DNA of 64,000 nucleotides from Bacteroidaceae bacterium (GTDB taxonomy: Bacteria; Bacteroidota; Bacteroidia; Bacteroidales; Bacteroidaceae). The notes under the pieces were generated by a model. It saw nothing but the letters and a program-made list of their open reading frames with translations, ran no database searches and had not been told where the DNA came from. The translations under genes were made by a program, and so were the position numbers. Numbering within the stretch: the stretch's first letter is position 1; the number at the start of each line of letters is the position of its first letter. The DNA lies in the NCBI GenBank assembly GCA_017529865.1, contig JAFXNA010000006.1, positions 1 to 64,000 on the forward strand. The letters run 5' to 3'. Below are positions 22,739 through 30,785 of this stretch, piece by piece.

Positions 22739-25700
22739 ATGATGAATTCTTTTCTAAATCGAGTAGCACAGCATCTGGTCGACAGAGTCGAGCGTCAACC
22801 TGAGACACCCCTCCATGAACATACAGTGGTGTTTCCCAATAAGCGTGCCAGTTTGTTTTTCAATCAGCAACTAACCGACTACCTTACCCCACCCTTTTGG
22901 GCACCTCACTACACCACCATCGACGAAATCTATCAAGCAGTCAGCACGCTTGTAGTAGCAGACAAGGCTCTCTTGGTATTCTACCTCTACAAAGCCTATC
23001 ATGAAGTCACCCACACCAGCGAATCATTCGACCAATTTTATTCATGGGGCGAGGTACTGCTGAATGATTTCGACGATATCGACAACAACATGGTGGATGC
23101 AGCCAAGCTCTTCATCAACATCACAGACATCGAGCAACTCACTTCGTTCGACTTTATTGACAAAGAGCAAGAAGAAGTCATTCGTAAGCTATTTGCCAAC
23201 TTCAGCACAGAAGCCATCACAGAACTCCACAAACGCTACCTTTATATGTGGCAAGCAATGCCTGACATCTATCAGCGCTTCCGCACCCTATTACAAGAAG
23301 CGGGTCTGGCCTACTCAGGGATGATGAAACGTTTGGTGGTTGAACAACTGAAGCTAGGACATGCCGACGAGGCCACACATCAGTACATCGTCACCCATTA
23401 TCACCATCTCTCCATTGTGGGTTTCAATGTATTAAATGCTACCGACAGGTTTCTTTTCCTTTACCTACGCAACCACTGCGAGGTTTGCTTCTATTGGGAC
23501 TATGATGAGGCCTACAAGGATAACCCTGCATTCGAGGCAGGACAATTCATCAGCGATGACATCAAACTCTTCGGCAATAGTCTTTCCGACTGCCACGAAC
23601 TCTATCGAGGACTACAACAGCCCAAAGATATCCATTTTATTGCAGCGGTCACAGATAGTGCACAAAGTCAGTATGTGGGCGAATGGCTGCAGCAGACGCT
23701 CAAGGACGACCAACAGCTCAACAAGACAGCTGTCGTATTGTGTGACGAACACCTGCTTATGCCAACCCTCTACGCCATTCCTCCCACTTATGGTGACAAA
23801 TCCCTACCAACCATCCTCAACATTACGATGGGCTATCCCATGCAAGGCACTCCTGTAGCCAGTTTCATGATGGCGTTGCTCGATCTGTATTTCCGCGGAT
23901 GGATGGGCGCCACAGAGAAATCGCCTGAGGGCAAATGGCGTTATATCTATGCAGAAAAGGTTTTGCAACACCCATACACGCTCCTAATGAACAAACAAGG
24001 GGCACTCACACTCCTCACCCAATTCCGTCACAACAACACCACCTACCCCCGTGTCAGCGATTTCATAGGCGACTTCATCACTAACATCTTTGCCGCACCA
24101 CCTACCGACCACCTCTCAGTCCTACGACTCATTGCTTCTATTCTTCAGTCAGTAGCCATCCGTCTGTCGAACGAAGAAACCTCAGCGGGTTCATCTTCAG
24201 CAGCCCTCTATGCGGAATCTATTTATACCGCCTGGACGATGCTCAACAACTACTGCGACCTTATGGAGCATCATGGATTTGAGTTCACCTCTTCCGATAC
24301 ACTCATTCGACTACTACGTCAGGCCATCAACAGCAGAACAATTGCCTTTCATGGCGAACCTGCTGTCGGTGTGCAGGTTATGGGCATCCTTGAGACACGA
24401 AATCTCGATTTCGACAACGTCATCCTTCTCTCCGTCAATGAAGGTACACTGCCGAAGAACACACCCAACACTTCATTCATCCTTCATTTCCTTCGTGAGG
24501 CAAACGGCATGAGCACCGCTAAACGTCAGTTAGGTCTCTATGCCTACTACTTCTATCGGCTGCTCCAACGTGCTCAGCATATTACCCTCGTCTACAACAA
24601 CTCGACAGATGGCCTCCATCGAGGCGAAATGAGTCGGTTTATGATGCAACTCCAATACGAGAAGGGCAATATCCTCTCGCCAGAGACAACGATTACCCAC
24701 GAAGCTATTGATGCACCGCTCCTCACTCTTCACTCTTCACTTCCTTCCCCCTTGGGGGATTTGGAGGAGGCTTTAGACTTCACAATCGACAAGACCAATT
24801 CCTTCGTACGTGAGGCCCTCGATGCCATCACATCGCTTTCACCAACGGCCCTCAACACCTATCTTGGTTGTCAGTTCCGCTTCTATCTGCAGTATGTATG
24901 CGGATTCCGTCAGGAAGAAACCGTCAGCGAAGATGTGGGTGACAATGTCTTCGGCAGTATCTTCCATAATGCAATGGAACGGTTCTATAAAGACCATATC
25001 GGACAATTGCTCGACAGTCAGTTCTATCAAAGACATATCAGCAAGAACGAAGAAAAACTCTCCATCACCAAAGAGGGACATCGCATGATCCGCCGCTATG
25101 TTGACAAGGCTTTCGCACGCGAAATGTTTCACTTCAGTGAAGCACAGATAGAGGCCGATCTATTCACCCTCGAACTCAACGGCACCCAATTGCTCAACCA
25201 TGAGGTCATCGCTCGTTATATGGAGAAGCAAATCAAGAACGACTACCTACTCGCTCCACTAACCATCATCGCTACAGAGCAGACTTACTGGCACGACTTC
25301 CAATTCTCCTCAGCTGGCACTCCACGAAAGATTCGGATAGGAGGAATTATCGATAGAGAAGACCGTGTCACGATTGACGGGCAACCTCAATATCGTATTG
25401 TCGACTACAAAACCTCGACGTATCCTCAGACCGCTAAGAACATTGACGAACTCTTCCTGCCAGCCAAGAATCGCGCAAGCTACATCTTTCAGGCGTTCTA
25501 CTACAGCGAAGTACGTTTCGCAGAAGCTCAGAAGAAGGGAGACACACTACCTGCCATCATGCCTACACTGGCATATATCAAGCGATCCATGAATACAGAG
25601 ATGCCAGGTATCATGCTCGACAAAGAGCCAATTACAGATTTTCAACATCAGTGCCACACGATGTTTAACGAGAAACTACAGGCACTTCTGGCCGAGATAT

Positions 25701-25786
25701 TCGACCCAGGAATCCCCTTCTGTCAAACTGCCGAGAAGTCTGCATGTAAGTATTGTCCTTTTAGTCAGCTATGCAATCGCATATAA
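22739..25786 (+). CDS. addB: AddB-like PD-(D/E)XK nuclease subunit
   Basis: 1015 residues. An inactive helicase-like N-terminal part without Walker A (HTVVFPNKRASLFFNQQL), then VQVMGILETRNLDFDNVILLSVNEG. The C-terminal nuclease domain has GSIFHNAMERF and YRIVDYKTSTYP. Four cysteines bracket it: one in YLGCQFRFYLQ and three in the final SACKYCPFSQLC, as in the iron-sulfur cluster of AddB. It is the partner of the upstream AddA-like protein in double-strand-break repair. Residues about 661-678 (LLTLHSSLPSPLGDLEEA) are not typical protein sequence: they are the translation of an intergenic-type GTGAAGA repeat joined to a palindromic repeat. The stop codon is followed by a terminator belonging mainly to the opposite strand. 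Confidence 0.88.
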   Translation: MMNSFLNRVAQHLVDRVERQPETPLHEHTVVFPNKRASLFFNQQLTDYLTPPFWAPHYTTIDEIYQAVSTLVVADKALLVFYLYKAYHEVTHTSESFDQFYSWGEVLLNDFDDIDNNMVDAAKLFINITDIEQLTSFDFIDKEQEEVIRKLFANFSTEAITELHKRYLYMWQAMPDIYQRFRTLLQEAGLAYSGMMKRLVVEQLKLGHADEATHQYIVTHYHHLSIVGFNVLNATDRFLFLYLRNHCEVCFYWDYDEAYKDNPAFEAGQFISDDIKLFGNSLSDCHELYRGLQQPKDIHFIAAVTDSAQSQYVGEWLQQTLKDDQQLNKTAVVLCDEHLLMPTLYAIPPTYGDKSLPTILNITMGYPMQGTPVASFMMALLDLYFRGWMGATEKSPEGKWRYIYAEKVLQHPYTLLMNKQGALTLLTQFRHNNTTYPRVSDFIGDFITNIFAAPPTDHLSVLRLIASILQSVAIRLSNEETSAGSSSAALYAESIYTAWTMLNNYCDLMEHHGFEFTSSDTLIRLLRQAINSRTIAFHGEPAVGVQVMGILETRNLDFDNVILLSVNEGTLPKNTPNTSFILHFLREANGMSTAKRQLGLYAYYFYRLLQRAQHITLVYNNSTDGLHRGEMSRFMMQLQYEKGNILSPETTITHEAIDAPLLTLHSSLPSPLGDLEEALDFTIDKTNSFVREALDAITSLSPTALNTYLGCQFRFYLQYVCGFRQEETVSEDVGDNVFGSIFHNAMERFYKDHIGQLLDSQFYQRHISKNEEKLSITKEGHRMIRRYVDKAFAREMFHFSEAQIEADLFTLELNGTQLLNHEVIARYMEKQIKNDYLLAPLTIIATEQTYWHDFQFSSAGTPRKIRIGGIIDREDRVTIDGQPQYRIVDYKTSTYPQTAKNIDELFLPAKNRASYIFQAFYYSEVRFAEAQKKGDTLPAIMPTLAYIKRSMNTEMPGIMLDKEPITDFQHQCHTMFNEKLQALLAEIFDPGIPFCQTAEKSACKYCPFSQLCNRI
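24719..24772 (+). repeat. Composite in-frame repeat inside addB
   Basis: Two repeat types side by side: TCACTCTTCACTCTTCAC (24723-24740, exact reverse complement of 11060-11077), then CCCCCTTGGGGGATTTGG, a palindromic repeat variant like the one at 1818. The reading frame continues through both. Confidence 0.8.
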
Positions 25787-25817
25787 AAAAGGTGCTGCAC
25801 ATCAATTGTACAACACC
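25784..25817 (-). terminator. Terminator of the downstream DUF805 gene
   Basis: Read on the minus strand, GGTGTTGTACA ... TGTGCAGCACC pairs fully if two G-U pairs are allowed, followed by six T. It also lies at the end of addB on the plus strand, where pairing is weaker. A near copy is at 26133-26166. Confidence 0.75.
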
Positions 25818-25840
25818 ATTTCATGTTTTGCTATGCCTTA

Positions 25841-26119
25841 CTATTCTGCTGGCCGGCCACCCCATTTATTGTCGTCTTCCTGTGATTCCTGAATCAAGAA
25901 GATGATTCTCATAATTGGACAAAAGATCCACCATCCTGAGTGACCTGCGTCATGGAGACGGCGAATCCCTGCAAAAAGTAAAGGAATGGTGCCAAAAAAT
26001 AACCAGCCCATTGTAAAAACGCATGATAGGGCAAACCACCAAAACTCAGAACGAGAGGCACGGCCACTCGCAGTGACGAATTTGTTGAAACAAGTTTTTA
26101 CTGACTGAACAAATGTCAT
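25841..26119 (-). CDS. DUF805 family small membrane protein (copy 1)
   Basis: 92 residues, compact for DUF805 (usually 110-150). Conserved features: FVTASGRASRSEFWWFAL, IRRLHDAGHSGWWIFCPI, and an Asn-Lys-Trp-Gly near the end. Two hydrophobic segments (about 28-50 and 64-78). It probably sits in the inner membrane; function unknown. It is a tandem duplicate of the next gene upstream (26190-26465), with which it shares most of the first 40 residues. The spacer and terminator are duplicated too. It lacks a visible promoter of its own and is probably co-transcribed with its partner by read-through. Confidence 0.85.
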   Translation of the reverse strand: MTFVQSVKTCFNKFVTASGRASRSEFWWFALSCVFTMGWLFFGTIPLLFAGIRRLHDAGHSGWWIFCPIMRIIFLIQESQEDDNKWGGRPAE

Positions 26120-26132
26120 GATTAATGTTTTT

Positions 26133-26166
26133 TAAAATGGTGCTGCACATCAATCTGTGCAACACC
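26133..26166 (-). terminator. Terminator-like hairpin between the two DUF805 genes
   Basis: GGTGCTGCACA tcaatc TGTGCAACACC (26139-26166). A near copy of the hairpin at 25791-25817, including the CATTTCATGTTTTGCT downstream on the plus strand. Its T-tract on the minus strand is broken (TTTTAAAAAAC), so termination may be partial. Confidence 0.6.
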
Positions 26167-26189
26167 ATTTCATGTTTTGCTTGTTAAAC

Positions 26190-26465
26190 TTATTCTGGCT
26201 GAGGTCCCCACTTGTTCTCTCCTTCCTGAGATTTCAGGAAAACGAAGATGATAGGAACGATTGGGCATAAAATCCACCATCCTGAGTGACCTGTGTCATG
26301 GAGACGACGAAGTGTGACAAAGAATGAAGGGATTGAACCAATACCTAAACATCCACATGTAATCAAGTTAAACAGTGCGAACCACCAATATTCAGAGCGA
26401 GATGCACGTCCCTGAAAAGTAACAAACTTGTTAAAACAAGTCTTAACTGACTGACCAAATGTCAT
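26190..26465 (-). CDS. DUF805 family small membrane protein (copy 2)
   Basis: 91 residues, a paralogue of the neighbouring gene: MTFGQSVKTCFNKFVTFQGR against MTFVQSVKTCFNKFVTASGR, then LRRLHDTGHSGWWILCPIV. Two hydrophobic segments. The middle (residues 30-48) and the last 20 residues have diverged most, as expected after an older duplication. Its own promoter at 26521-26552 suggests that it is the first gene of the pair. Function unknown. Confidence 0.85.
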   Translation of the reverse strand: MTFGQSVKTCFNKFVTFQGRASRSEYWWFALFNLITCGCLGIGSIPSFFVTLRRLHDTGHSGWWILCPIVPIIFVFLKSQEGENKWGPQPE

Positions 26466-26520
26466 GATAACTAAACTATTTAAAATGTTAATAAAAAAAG
26501 AATAAACTATAATTTGTTGG

Positions 26521-26552
26521 CAAAGTTATAACAAATTGTTAACAACACCAAA
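26521..26552 (-). promoter_or_regulatory. Promoter of the DUF805 gene pair
   Basis: On the minus strand, TTTG (26549-26552), 20 bases, TAACTTTG (26521-26528), about 56 bases before the ATG at 26465. Confidence 0.7.
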
Positions 26553-26591
26553 TATTTTCAACAAAAAATTGGCGTTTTCGTCTTTTTTGCT

Positions 26592-26599
26592 TACATTTG
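26592..26599 (+). promoter_or_regulatory. -7 promoter box of the 89-residue membrane protein gene
   Basis: TACATTTG, 48 bases before the ATG at 26647. The -33 position reads TTGG and not TTTG. It places transcription start downstream of the longer possible start at 26536. Confidence 0.5.
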
Positions 26600-26646
26600 T
26601 GCTCCAATTACAGCAAATTGATAACAACAAACATCATTCAGCCCGT

Positions 26647-26916
26647 ATGAAGTGGTTCAAGACCGATAACGACATCCTGCAATTTCTCATCAACTTTTTC
26701 TTGATTGAGACCATCGGACAGTTGGCACTCTTCTTCGTGTGCTTCATTTTCCGATTCTTCGGCATGCCACAGGTCTATTTCTTCGTGCGCTCCAATCCGC
26801 TCATCCACCACATCGTCTTCACGGTCCTTCTCCTCATCGCTATCGGCATCAGCGTCATCAGCATCCTACGCAAACGAAAAGAACAAAGCCAGAGCAACTC
26901 GACCGACACTCCTTAA
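26647..26916 (+). CDS. Small membrane protein, 89 residues, unknown function
   Basis: Begins MKWFKTDNDILQFL, with two membrane-spanning segments (about 14-35 and 50-70) and a polar, Ser/Gln/Thr-rich C terminus. An upstream in-frame ATG at 26536 is rejected because a promoter box lies between it and the chosen start. I do not recognise a family. The gene is convergent with the Lrp regulator, and the two overlap by 4 bases at their 3' ends. Confidence 0.6.
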   Translation: MKWFKTDNDILQFLINFFLIETIGQLALFFVCFIFRFFGMPQVYFFVRSNPLIHHIVFTVLLLIAIGISVISILRKRKEQSQSNSTDTP

Positions 26917-27374
26917 ATCCTGATACCGTATTCGTTTTTCACTTCCGACATCACAAAGGTACTCTCCCATGAGGCAAGGCACTCAATCGTGCCAAGGGTG
27001 TTGAATACAAAATCCTGATAACTTTTCATGTCATGTACCTGTATCTTCAACAGATAGTCGAAGCTGCCTGAGATGTTGTAACACTCGGTGACTTGTGGGA
27101 TGGCATCGATTTGGGCGATGAAGTCATTGACAATGTCACGATTAATACGTTTCAGCTTCACGTTGCAATAAACGATGAAGCCTTGATTCAATTTGTCGAC
27201 ATCGAGCACTGCGGTATATTTCTTGATATAACCTTCACGTTCCAAGCGCTTCATGCGCTCGTACACGGGCGAAGAAGAAAGATGTACTTCGTTGGCCAGT
27301 TCCTTGATGGTCAGCCTGGCATTCTCTTGCAACACGCGCATAATCTGCAAATCGGTTTCGTCTATTCCTGTCAT
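26913..27374 (-). CDS. Lrp/AsnC family transcriptional regulator
   Basis: 153 residues, standard family length. N-terminal winged HTH (LQIMRVLQENARLTIKELAN ... VYERMKRLEREGYIKKY), then the RAM/AsnC ligand domain (VTECYNISGSFDYLLKIQV; SYQDFVFNTLGTI). Such proteins sense amino acids and control their metabolism as octameric DNA-wrapping regulators. It is divergent from metY-cysK with promoters only 4 bases apart, so control of sulfur amino acid synthesis, with autoregulation, is the natural inference. The ligand is not predictable from sequence. Confidence 0.93.
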   Translation of the reverse strand: MTGIDETDLQIMRVLQENARLTIKELANEVHLSSSPVYERMKRLEREGYIKKYTAVLDVDKLNQGFIVYCNVKLKRINRDIVNDFIAQIDAIPQVTECYNISGSFDYLLKIQVHDMKSYQDFVFNTLGTIECLASWESTFVMSEVKNEYGIRI

Positions 27375-27439
27375 ATTGTTCGTTCTGTTTTATGGGTTAT
27401 TTTTGAGGTTTGGTAGGAAATCCTTCTGCAATTCGGGCG

Positions 27440-27470
27440 CAAAATTAGTAATATTTTCTGAACTTCCAAA
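27440..27470 (-). promoter_or_regulatory. Promoter of the Lrp-type regulator
   Basis: On the minus strand, TTTG (27467-27470), 19 bases, TAATTTTG (27440-27447). Its -33 box ends 4 bases from the -33 box of the divergent metY promoter. Confidence 0.75.
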
Positions 27471-27474
27471 ATGT

Positions 27475-27507
27475 TTTGGAAAATATCTTCAAATAATCGT
27501 AACTTTG
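27475..27507 (+). promoter_or_regulatory. Promoter of metY-cysK
   Basis: TTTG (27475-27478), 21 bases, TAACTTTG (27500-27507), followed by a leader of about 130 bases before the ATG at 27640. Confidence 0.75.
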
Positions 27508-27639
27508 CAGCCGAAAATCATGAATAAGCGAGCACAGAGCCAAGTTTAATTGAGCTATGTCGAGCGAAAATGATTTGGACGAAGTCAAAACAAGAAATAA
27601 CGCAAATAATTAACAAAAAAAAGAAAGGAGAAACAAATT

Positions 27640-28926
27640 ATGGCAACAAACAAATTACATCTCGAGACCATCGCACTTCATGCGGGACAAGAACAGGCTG
27701 ACCCTACAACCGATTCACGCGCAGTACCTATTTATCAGACTGCGTCGTACCTATTCCACAACTCTCAGCATGCAGCCGACCGTTTCGGTTTGCGCGATGC
27801 CGGTAACATCTACGGTCGTCTGACCAATTCCACTCAGGATGTGTTCGAACAGCGTATCGCAGCCCTCGAAGGAGGTGTAGCTGCACTGGCCGTTGCTTCA
27901 GGCGCAGCAGCCATCACTTATGCATTACAGAATGTGTTGCAGAATGGCGACCATCTTATCGCTGCCGACAATCTCTACGGCGGTTCTTACAACCTGATTA
28001 CCCACACATTGTCTACTCAGGGCATCAGCAATACCATCTTGGACGTTAACGACGCTCAGGCTTTGGAAGCTGCAATCCGTCCTAATACCAAGGTGATATA
28101 TGCCGAGACATTTGGCAATCCAAACTCCGACGTGGCCGACTTCGACACGATTGCCGAGATTGCCCATCGTCACAACATCCTCTTCATCGTCGATAACACC
28201 TTCGCTCCACTGCTGATTCGTCCTATCGAACACGGAGCCGATATTGTGGTACACTCTGCAACAAAGTTCATCGGTGGACACGGAAGCAGTCTGGGCGGTG
28301 TCATCGTTGATGCCGGTAAGTTCGACTTCAAGGCCAATGCTGATAAGTTCCCTACCCTGGCAAAACCCGACCCATCGTATCATGGTGCCGTATTTGCTGA
28401 TGTAGCCGGCGCAGCAGCCTTCGTCACCCGCATCCGTGCCGTCATCCTCAGAGACACTGGTGCTACCATCTCACCCTTCAACGCATGGATCTTGCTGCAG
28501 GGCGTGGAGTCACTTCCACTACGTATCGAACGTCATGTAGACAATGCGCTGAAAGTCATCGACTATCTGACGCTCCATCCAAAGGTAAAGAGCGTCAGCC
28601 ACCCAACACTCATCACGCACCGCTCACACGAACTGTACCAGAAGTACTTCCCACAGGGTGGCGGTTCCATCTTCACTTTCGAAATCGACGGTACTCAGGA
28701 GGATGCATGGCGATTTATCGATTCACTCAAAATCTTCTCTTTGCTGGCCAACGTAGCCGATGTGAAGAGTCTGGTCATACATCCTTACACCACCACTCAC
28801 TCACAGCTCAGCGAGGAGGAACTGGCCGAGCAACATATCACCCCTTCTACGGTGCGTCTGTCCATCGGAGTGGAGCATATCGACGACATCATTGCCGACC
28901 TCGATCAGGCACTGCAAAAGGTGTAA
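27640..28926 (+). CDS. metY: O-acetylhomoserine sulfhydrylase (PLP enzyme)
   Basis: 428 residues, matching the Cys/Met-metabolism PLP family and specifically the longer O-acetylhomoserine (thiol)-lyases. Motifs: IALHAGQEQADPTTDSRAVP, YGRLTNSTQDVFEQRIAALE, VDNTFAPLL and the PLP lysine in HSATKFIGGHGSSLGG (about residue 209), plus RLSIGVEHIDDI at the end. It converts O-acetylhomoserine and sulfide to homocysteine in the cytoplasm. Followed 63 bases later by cysK, giving sulfide fixation into both homocysteine and cysteine. Distinction from cystathionine gamma-synthase rests on length and the N-terminal motif. Likely regulated by the divergent Lrp protein. Confidence 0.92.
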   Translation: MATNKLHLETIALHAGQEQADPTTDSRAVPIYQTASYLFHNSQHAADRFGLRDAGNIYGRLTNSTQDVFEQRIAALEGGVAALAVASGAAAITYALQNVLQNGDHLIAADNLYGGSYNLITHTLSTQGISNTILDVNDAQALEAAIRPNTKVIYAETFGNPNSDVADFDTIAEIAHRHNILFIVDNTFAPLLIRPIEHGADIVVHSATKFIGGHGSSLGGVIVDAGKFDFKANADKFPTLAKPDPSYHGAVFADVAGAAAFVTRIRAVILRDTGATISPFNAWILLQGVESLPLRIERHVDNALKVIDYLTLHPKVKSVSHPTLITHRSHELYQKYFPQGGGSIFTFEIDGTQEDAWRFIDSLKIFSLLANVADVKSLVIHPYTTTHSQLSEEELAEQHITPSTVRLSIGVEHIDDIIADLDQALQKV

Positions 28927-28989
28927 TATCGTTCCGACAAACTTAAACCATTCAAACAATCAAACATCAAATAATAAATACTGTGTATC

Positions 28990-29919
28990 ATGGGAAAAAT
29001 TCATAAAAGTCTGGCCGAACTGATCGGCAACACACCTCTGCTCGAGGTATCAAACATAGAGAAAGAAGAAGGCCTGAAGGCACACTTAGTCGTAAAACCC
29101 GAGCTGTTTAATCCAGGCGGCAGCGTAAAAGACCGCATTGCCTTGTCAATGATTACGGTGGCCGAGAAGGAGGGAAAACTCACCCCTGGTGCTACCATCA
29201 TCGAACCCACCAGCGGCAACACAGGCGTAGGTCTGGCTTGGGTCAGCGCCATCAAGGGCTACCACCTCATCCTCACCATGCCCGAAACCATGAGTATCGA
29301 GCGCAGAAAGCTGCTGAAAGCCTATGGTGCAGAATTGGTACTTACCCCTGGAACTGAAGGCATGAAGGGTGCGATTGCAAAAGCCAACGAACTCAATGCC
29401 AGCATCCCTGGATCAATCATTCTGCAGCAGTTCGACAACCCAGCCAATCCAGCCATTCATCTTTTCTCAACCGCTCAGGAAATTTGGGAAAGCACCGACG
29501 GAAGAGTCGACATCTTCGTTGCCGGTGTTGGTACAGGAGGTACTGTTAGCGGAACAGGACAGGGACTGAAAGAACATAACCCAGAAGTTCAGATTGTAGC
29601 CGTCGAACCCGACTCGTCTCCAGTGCTCTCTGGCGGCAATCCAGGTCCTCATAAGATTCAGGGCATCGGAGCAGGCTTCGTTCCACAGAACTTCCGCAAG
29701 GAATACGTCGATGACATCGTTCGTGTCACCAATGAGGACGCATTCGCAGCTTCACGTCTGTTGGCACAGAAGGAGGGTCTGCTGGTGGGCATCTCATCAG
29801 GTGCATCGTTCCACGCAGCATTAGAGCTGGCTCGTAAGCCCGAAAATGCTGGCAAGACCATCGTAGCATTGTTGCCCGACACAGGCGAACGCTACCTCTC
29901 AACGCCTCTTTTTGAATAA
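28990..29919 (+). CDS. cysK: Cysteine synthase A (O-acetylserine sulfhydrylase)
   Basis: 309 residues. A typical fold-type II PLP enzyme: the PLP lysine in [12 protein letters not shown] (about residue 47), the substrate loop [14 protein letters not shown], the pyridoxal-phosphate cradle [12 protein letters not shown], and [12 protein letters not shown]. Produces cysteine from O-acetylserine and sulfide in the cytoplasm. It lies downstream of metY in the same direction and ends before a clear terminator, so the two form one transcription unit. SGNTG and length fit CysK; the CysM-type specificity cannot be fully excluded. Confidence 0.95.
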   Translation: MGKIHKSLAELIGNTPLLEVSNIEKEEGLKAHLVVKPELFNPGGSVKDRIALSMITVAEKEGKLTPGATIIEPTSGNTGVGLAWVSAIKGYHLILTMPETMSIERRKLLKAYGAELVLTPGTEGMKGAIAKANELNASIPGSIILQQFDNPANPAIHLFSTAQEIWESTDGRVDIFVAGVGTGGTVSGTGQGLKEHNPEVQIVAVEPDSSPVLSGGNPGPHKIQGIGAGFVPQNFRKEYVDDIVRVTNEDAFAASRLLAQKEGLLVGISSGASFHAALELARKPENAGKTIVALLPDTGERYLSTPLFE

Positions 29920-29962
29920 TTCCATATAGCAATTCTTGCTCATTGTACCGACAATGCTGCTT

Positions 29963-29999
29963 ACGGCTCTTCTCCTGTGACAGGTGAAGGGCCGTTTTG
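29963..29999 (+). terminator. Terminator of metY-cysK
   Basis: ACGGCTCTTCTCCTG tga CAGGTGAAGGGCCGT, paired with few imperfections, followed by TTTTGTG. Confidence 0.8.
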
Positions 30000-30009
30000 T
30001 GTAAAAGCA

Positions 30010-30054
30010 TAAAAAAACTTGGCAAATTCGAACCTTCGTTTTTGCCAAGTTTTC
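30010..30054 (-). terminator. Bidirectional terminator hairpin
   Basis: AACTTGGCAAA (30016-30026) pairs perfectly with TTTGCCAAGTT (30041-30051), with A and T tracts on either side. It could close the XRE regulator transcript from the right, or back up the cysK terminator. Confidence 0.65.
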
Positions 30055-30205
30055 CGTACTTCTACGTTAAGAATTTAACACTTCCGTACTTTGTTAAAAA
30101 TTGTTTAAATTGAGTTAATAATCCTCGTACGCATCACGCGCACACCTTCTTTTCTTTTTGGCATTTCATTCAATTCACAATTGACTACGTCGAACTGACG
30201 TTTCA

Positions 30206-30267
30206 CACATCTTAATTACTTCTTGATTGAAATTCAGCTTTTAATTGCACATCTTAATTCCTTCTTG
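30206..30267. repeat. 20-base direct repeat downstream of the XRE gene
   Basis: CACATCTTAATTACTTCTTG (30206-30225) recurs as CACATCTTAATTCCTTCTTG (30248-30267), one mismatch, 42 bases apart. The stretch 30055-30205 holds no gene or other structure I can support. Confidence 0.6.
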
Positions 30268-30272
30268 GAGAA

Positions 30273-30785
30273 TTATGGTTTTGGCTTCGGTGTACTGAAA
30301 GCCTCGTATGTTCCGTCATCAAAGAATATCCTCACCTCTGTGATCTGACGTTTTTGCTGACTCATTACAGCTGTCATCGACTCCTTGATGGCATCGCGCA
30401 AATCCAATCCGAGCGCTCTGGGAGAAACGTGATTCTGACGATTGTTTCCACCTGCCGGACTGTCATCCGCTGGCAAGTTCGAGAAGAGATCCAGAGTATC
30501 CGAACCTTGAGCTGCCGACTCGCCACTTTCTCCGTTCACCTTATTATTATTCTTATACATCGGACCGGTTCCCAGGAAAACCCATTCGGAATTCAAATCC
30601 GGGAAACCATTCAATATTCCCTTGAAGACCTGAAGGGTAGGTTTGCTTCGCCCACTTGTGATATGCGATATCGTTGCAGGCGCAATTCCTGTTATCGCTG
30701 AGAACTCAACGTTACTCAGTCCTTTATCGTGTATCAGATAAATAATTCTATCTTTATCGTCCATCATCTCACTTTCACTTATCAA
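30273..30785 (-). CDS. XRE-type helix-turn-helix regulator
   Basis: 170 residues (methionines at 7 and 8 are alternative starts). An HTH_XRE domain spans about 10-65: IIYLIHDKGLSNVEFSAITG ... ATISHITSGRSKPTLQVFKG, the classic lambda-repressor-like pattern. A polar linker (Asn/Ser/Gly) follows and then a C-terminal part with an amphipathic helix (AIKESMTAVMSQQKRQITEV) and a final strand (IFFDDGTYEAF). This design is common in Bacteroidales chromosomal regulators; targets are unknown. Its 5' side is an unusually long AT-rich gap (30786-31672) with many TTTAC motifs, which may be its regulatory region. Confidence 0.85.
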   Translation of the reverse strand: MISESEMMDDKDRIIYLIHDKGLSNVEFSAITGIAPATISHITSGRSKPTLQVFKGILNGFPDLNSEWVFLGTGPMYKNNNKVNGESGESAAQGSDTLDLFSNLPADDSPAGGNNRQNHVSPRALGLDLRDAIKESMTAVMSQQKRQITEVRIFFDDGTYEAFSTPKPKP

